Shown: positions 60,844 through 64,000 of the stretch, in pieces
Layout of the letters: every line of letters begins with the position of its first letter
How positions within the stretch are numbered: the stretch's first letter is position 1
NCBI RefSeq assembly: GCF_026314945.1
Contig: NZ_CP111121.1
Location: 3,224,001-3,288,000, forward strand
Direction of reading: 5' to 3'
Origin: Chryseobacterium fluminis
GTDB lineage: Bacteria; Bacteroidota; Bacteroidia; Flavobacteriales; Weeksellaceae
Length of the DNA: 64,000 nucleotides
Position numbers and translations under genes: made by a program
The notes under the pieces: generated by a model
Databases searched by the model: none
The model's input: the letters and a program-made list of their open reading frames with translations, nothing else
Told to the model about the DNA's origin: nothing

Positions 60844-61458
60844 ATGATGGATCAGCTGAGTTTATTTGATGCAGAAGAATTATACGAATTTCCAAAAGAT
60901 CTTCTGGAGTACAGAGAACATTTTTTAAGTAGGGAAGAAGCAGACCGATTAAAAGAGACTCTGCTGGATACTGCTCCGTGGGAACAGCATACCCAGAAAA
61001 TGTATGATAAAATCGTACTGACTCCCCGGCTGACAGCCTGGTATGGAGATCCAAAAGATGATAAGGCTGAAGAAGAAAGAAAACCGACAAATCTATGGAC
61101 CCCTGAGCTGTTTTCTTTAAAGGAAAAAATAGCGAAAGAGTTTGGCTGCCGGTTTAACGGGGTCCTGCTGAACCTTTACAGAGACCACAATGATTCTGTG
61201 GCCTGGCACAGGGATAAGGAAAGCAGGTATGGGAAACGGCCTGTCATCGCATCCATTAGTCTGGGGCAGACCCGGAACTTTGATTTCAGGAAAAAAGATC
61301 ACCATCAAAGCAAATACAGCCTTCCTCTTCCCCACGGCTCGCTACTTATTATGAAAGGCGATCTGCAGGAACATTGGGAGCATAGGATTGCTAAATCTGC
61401 CATTCCAATGAAGGAAAGGATTAATCTTACTTTCAGATTAGTGAATGATCTTATATAA
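60844..61458 (+). CDS. AlkB-type 2-oxoglutarate/Fe(II) DNA repair dioxygenase
   Basis: 204 aa. Iron ligands His122 and Asp124 (AWHRDKES) and His180 (HWEH); 2-oxoglutarate Arg192 and Arg198 (ERINLTFR). Removes methyl groups from alkylated bases by oxidation. The N-terminus MMDQLSLFDAEE contains QLSLF at residues 4-8, an exact match to the bacterial sliding-clamp-binding consensus. It is the last gene of the dinB operon. Confidence 0.93.
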   Translation: MMDQLSLFDAEELYEFPKDLLEYREHFLSREEADRLKETLLDTAPWEQHTQKMYDKIVLTPRLTAWYGDPKDDKAEEERKPTNLWTPELFSLKEKIAKEFGCRFNGVLLNLYRDHNDSVAWHRDKESRYGKRPVIASISLGQTRNFDFRKKDHHQSKYSLPLPHGSLLIMKGDLQEHWEHRIAKSAIPMKERINLTFRLVNDLI

Positions 61459-61586
61459 CCGGAATCATCTGATAAATAGTTTATCTTTCTGTAGGTATTA
61501 AAGCCCATTGTGAAATGACTGCCTCAATTTTACTAAATCAATACAGGGTTAACTAAAGATTTAGGTCAAATGTGTATCGAAGGGTT

Positions 61587-62201
61587 TCATAACTTTTTTT
61601 CATATTTCCAGTTTCTTCCTTTGCCTTCGGCAATCCATTCCAGCGCCTGTGCTATTCTTTTGTTCCTGGTAGCTTCAGTTTTTGCTTCAGCAATCCAGCT
61701 GATATACTCTTTTCTGAATGAAGCTGATCCTTTCTCAAAAACAGCAAGAGCTTTCTGATGGTCATTCAGTGCATTTTGAAACGCATCCGGAATTTCAGGC
61801 TCCTTTGCAGAAGGGACTGCTTTTTTTACGGTAACTCCCATGTCGGTCAGCTCCATCGCCTCAAGAATGGCATTTTTAAGCTGAGGTTTTGAAGGCAGCT
61901 CTTCAATTCTGGTAATTTTTCCTAAGCTGAACATCGAATTTTTCTCAATATTTTTCGTGATCTCCCGCATCGTTTTCATCTCCTTTTCCAGCCAGAATCC
62001 AAAGGTACAGTGCTGCTTAAATGAAGCCATTGAACAAAGTATTTTGCCTTTATAAGTGAAATTCGGGAAGCTCCATTTTATTGTTTCTTCCGCATCGGGG
62101 CAGTATTCATGAACAAGTTCGCGGAGATAATGTAAAACAGGCTTTGCAAAATCCCGGGACTTCTCAATATATTCATCCACCTGAGCGCTGTACTTTTTCA
62201 T
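61587..62201 (-). CDS. DUF1801 plus YdeI/OmdA-type protein
   Basis: 204 aa. N-terminal DUF1801 (iron-chaperone-like) fold, VDEYIEKSRDFAKPVLHYLR and EETIKWSFPNFTYKGKIL, and C-terminal YdeI/OmdA domain (IPDAFQNALNDHQKALAVFE, RKEYISWIAEAKTEATRNKRI). Relatives are annotated as bacteriocin-protection or OmpD-associated proteins, without firm function. It starts 4 nt after the serine hydrolase stop, so the two are an operon. Confidence 0.88.
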   Translation of the reverse strand: MKKYSAQVDEYIEKSRDFAKPVLHYLRELVHEYCPDAEETIKWSFPNFTYKGKILCSMASFKQHCTFGFWLEKEMKTMREITKNIEKNSMFSLGKITRIEELPSKPQLKNAILEAMELTDMGVTVKKAVPSAKEPEIPDAFQNALNDHQKALAVFEKGSASFRKEYISWIAEAKTEATRNKRIAQALEWIAEGKGRNWKYEKKL

Positions 62202-62205
62202 ATTT

Positions 62206-63345
62206 TTATTGAAATAATTTTACCGTTTCGTTCACCAGGAATTTCACCTGATCAGGTCTTCCCCTGTCATTTTTAGGAAGGTTATTATAGCTTCCTGTTC
62301 TTACAATCACCATATTGTGTTCAGGAATCATAATGATATACTGGCCCTGTAATCCAAGGAAATAATAATGCCGGACAGGATTATCGTGATTAATCCAGAA
62401 TCCCATTCCATAAATTTCTCCGGATTTCTGAGTAGGCATTCTCATTTGGTTAATAAAATCAGGATTTAAAATTTGCTGGTTTCCCACTTTTCCGTTGTCC
62501 AGAAAAAACTGTCCCAGTTTTGCAAAATCTCTTGCGTTGGAGTGGATGCAGCAATAGGTTTTTTCCATTCCGCTTTCATCAGTACTCCATTCTGCATTTT
62601 GTTCCATGCCCAATGGTGTCCAGAATTTTTCAGATAGATAACCGGCTAAAGACTGATTAACAGCCTTTCGTACCGCAAACCCAAGAAGCTGTGTGGAGCC
62701 GCTCTGATATTCAAATTTTTCACCGGGCTTATGTTTAAATTTTCTTGAAAAGGAAGCCTTTACCAGACTTCTTCCGTAGTATGCTTTGGCATTGGGAAGA
62801 AAAGGGTTTTTATAGTCTTCATTCCAGTTTAACCCGGCTTCCATTTGGGCCAGATTTTTTAACGTGACCTCCTTTCCGAATTCTTTTTGTTTGAATTCAT
62901 CAAAATAATCGGATAATTTATCATCAATACTTTTAATTTTCCCTTCTTCCAGGGCTTTTCCCAGAAGCATGACAGTAACTGCTTTCGCCATGGAAAAAGA
63001 ATTGGTTTGTGACAATGGAGTATAGCCGTTAAAATACTGTTCATGAACCAGTTTCCCGTTTTTAACGACAATGAAAGAAGCGGTGTGGGAATGGATCAGA
63101 TCATCCGTTATATTCTGAGGCAGTTCCGTTGCATTATAGCCGGGAGCTTCTTCCCAGAGAACGGGATTTTTCGTTGCAATGATATTTCCTGAAAAGAGTT
63201 TGCCGTCATCAATATTGGCACTTGATTTTCCTTTCAGGTAGGTTTTTGAAATTCCGTTAAAAAGATATCCATATCCGAAAATATAAGTAAGGACGATGAT
63301 AATGATAAGAATAATCAGAAAGGTCTGTAAAATGATCAGCCACAT
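62206..63345 (-). CDS. Membrane-anchored class C beta-lactamase-like serine hydrolase
   Basis: 379 aa from the ATG at 63343-63345; the upstream TTG lies in the -7 box. One N-terminal membrane helix (WLIILQTFLIILIIIIVLTY). Active-site SxxK in SMAKAV, then a YQS motif (EYQSGSTQLLG) at the Tyr position. The family includes esterases and D-amino peptidases as well as beta-lactamases; the substrate cannot be told. Periplasmic. Confidence 0.87.
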   Translation of the reverse strand: MWLIILQTFLIILIIIIVLTYIFGYGYLFNGISKTYLKGKSSANIDDGKLFSGNIIATKNPVLWEEAPGYNATELPQNITDDLIHSHTASFIVVKNGKLVHEQYFNGYTPLSQTNSFSMAKAVTVMLLGKALEEGKIKSIDDKLSDYFDEFKQKEFGKEVTLKNLAQMEAGLNWNEDYKNPFLPNAKAYYGRSLVKASFSRKFKHKPGEKFEYQSGSTQLLGFAVRKAVNQSLAGYLSEKFWTPLGMEQNAEWSTDESGMEKTYCCIHSNARDFAKLGQFFLDNGKVGNQQILNPDFINQMRMPTQKSGEIYGMGFWINHDNPVRHYYFLGLQGQYIIMIPEHNMVIVRTGSYNNLPKNDRGRPDQVKFLVNETVKLFQ

Positions 63346-63366
63346 ATTTAAATGATTAGGGTAAAA

Positions 63367-63374
63367 CAAATTTA
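63367..63374 (-). promoter_or_regulatory. -7 promoter box of the serine hydrolase operon
   Basis: Minus strand TAAATTTG, 21 nt before the ATG at 63345. Confidence 0.45.
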
Positions 63375-63417
63375 AAATAAAATTGACACGAAAATTAAAA
63401 TGGATATGTAAATAAAC

Positions 63418-63425
63418 TATTTTTG
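63418..63425 (+). promoter_or_regulatory. -7 promoter box of the M48 peptidase gene
   Basis: TATTTTTG, 18 nt before the ATG at 63444. Confidence 0.45.
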
Positions 63426-63443
63426 TGATTATTTGATAAAAAC

Positions 63444-64000
63444 ATGAATTTCAGACTTATTAACGGGTTATTTATTTTTATTTTCGGATTGTCTTTCAGT
63501 CAGATAAATAAGACTACAGACACCGCAGATTACGCACAGCGAAAAGAATTTATACAAACTTTCGATATCAATAATGAGCTGTTTATTAAAAAGATAAAAT
63601 CGCAATATTCGGGTAAAACAGGGACTGAGCTTGCCAAAATTTATAAAGAATTCGGGACTGATTTTATGAAGCAGGTGAAAAACCGGGATTTTATCTTTAA
63701 ATCAGATTATGACATCCACGTAAAATCGCTGATTCAGCGGTTAAGAAAAAATAGTCCCCAGATTCCGCAAAATTTAAAAATACTAATCGCTAAAGACAAT
63801 ACACCCAACGCATATTGCCTTCTGGACGGAACTTTTGTGATCAATATGGGGCTTTTTTACTGGCTTGACAATGAAGAGCAGATGGCTGCTGTTATTTCTC
63901 ATGAGCTGGGCCATCGGATCAAAGAACATTCTTTTAAGCTTTTTGTGGAATTTGTTGAAAATAATGAAAAAGATAAAGTCGCCGTCAAAAATCTGAAAAT
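63444..64000 (+). CDS. Secreted M48 family metallopeptidase, C-terminus beyond window edge
   Basis: The frame is open from the ATG at 63444 to the right edge (185 codons seen). Signal peptide to about FGLSFSQ. Residues ~95-165 (LKILIAKDNTPNAYCLLDGT then ISHELGHRIKEH) carry the zinc-binding HELGH of M48, as in BepA/LoiP-type periplasmic proteases that handle outer-membrane proteins. The third ligand lies beyond the window. Confidence 0.88.
   Translation, partial: MNFRLINGLFIFIFGLSFSQINKTTDTADYAQRKEFIQTFDINNELFIKKIKSQYSGKTGTELAKIYKEFGTDFMKQVKNRDFIFKSDYDIHVKSLIQRLRKNSPQIPQNLKILIAKDNTPNAYCLLDGTFVINMGLFYWLDNEEQMAAVISHELGHRIKEHSFKLFVEFVENNEKDKVAVKNLK

Noticed and set aside
1..64000. CRISPR arrays, rRNA, tRNA and insertion sequences
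   Set aside because: No regularly spaced repeats, rRNA or tRNA-like cloverleaf sequence, or transposase frame was seen on either strand, though tRNA detection by eye is limited.

Overview
The window looks like a chromosomal segment of a flavobacterium of the Chryseobacterium/Weeksellaceae type (phylum Bacteroidota). The evidence is the AT-rich sequence, many start-proximal TAnnTTTG -7 boxes (the Bacteroidota housekeeping promoter), a type IX secretion C-terminal sorting domain, the gliding lipoprotein GldH, glutamine synthetase III, and an Act (alternative complex III) respiratory operon. Genus is inferred from protein character, not from an rRNA. No rRNA, tRNA, CRISPR array or insertion sequence was seen.

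Layout. 1-2.3 kb: two secreted or lipoprotein genes, the first cut by the window edge. 2.3-10.8 kb (minus): actABCDEF, a quinol:cytochrome c oxidoreductase, ending at a strong terminator with no cox genes following. 10.9-15.5 kb: a SPOR protein, a polytopic membrane protein, a T9SS cargo protein and SelO. 15.5-19.9 kb (minus): RicT-like PSP1 protein, GldH and a class A penicillin-binding protein interrupted by two 1-base frameshifts. 20.1-26.9 kb (plus): FadL-type porin, lipoprotein SGNH hydrolase, prs-rplY, sufS, nitroreductase. 27-31 kb (minus): hemA-hemC-hemD-hemE, with hemE carrying a 1-base frameshift. 31.3-37 kb (plus): mreB-mreC-mreD-mrdA-rodA elongasome operon. 37-41 kb: pentapeptide-repeat protein, NlpC/P60 lipoprotein, and a LOV-domain histidine kinase with its response regulator.

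41.2-45.6 kb is the accessory region of most interest. Four transcription units share one promoter architecture: a 17-bp palindrome (consensus ACGWCAA-GTT-TTGWCGY) placed exactly 10 nt upstream of a TAnnTTTG box in all four. They encode an M15 peptidoglycan peptidase (plus a possible 40-aa protein), a patatin-like phospholipase, a 56-aa acidic protein followed by a BspA-like repeat protein, and a WYL-domain regulator that is the natural candidate to bind the palindrome. This looks like an undescribed autoregulated regulon built around cell-envelope hydrolases.

45.6-54.6 kb: TonB-like protein, tadA, GNAT acetyltransferase, coaX, M1 peptidase, a DUF6909-type protein and glnN. 54.8-61.5 kb: an apparently exported prephenate dehydratase domain, then a DNA-damage cassette. 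In that cassette a S24/LexA-like repressor diverges from dinB-dnaE2-like-alkB, with two GATACA..TGTATC palindromes over the divergent promoters and sliding-clamp-binding motifs in DinB and AlkB. 61.6-64 kb: a serine hydrolase/YdeI pair and the start of an M48 peptidase.

Three single-base losses in homopolymers (two in the PBP1A gene, one in hemE) break genes expected to be needed. They are most simply sequencing errors.
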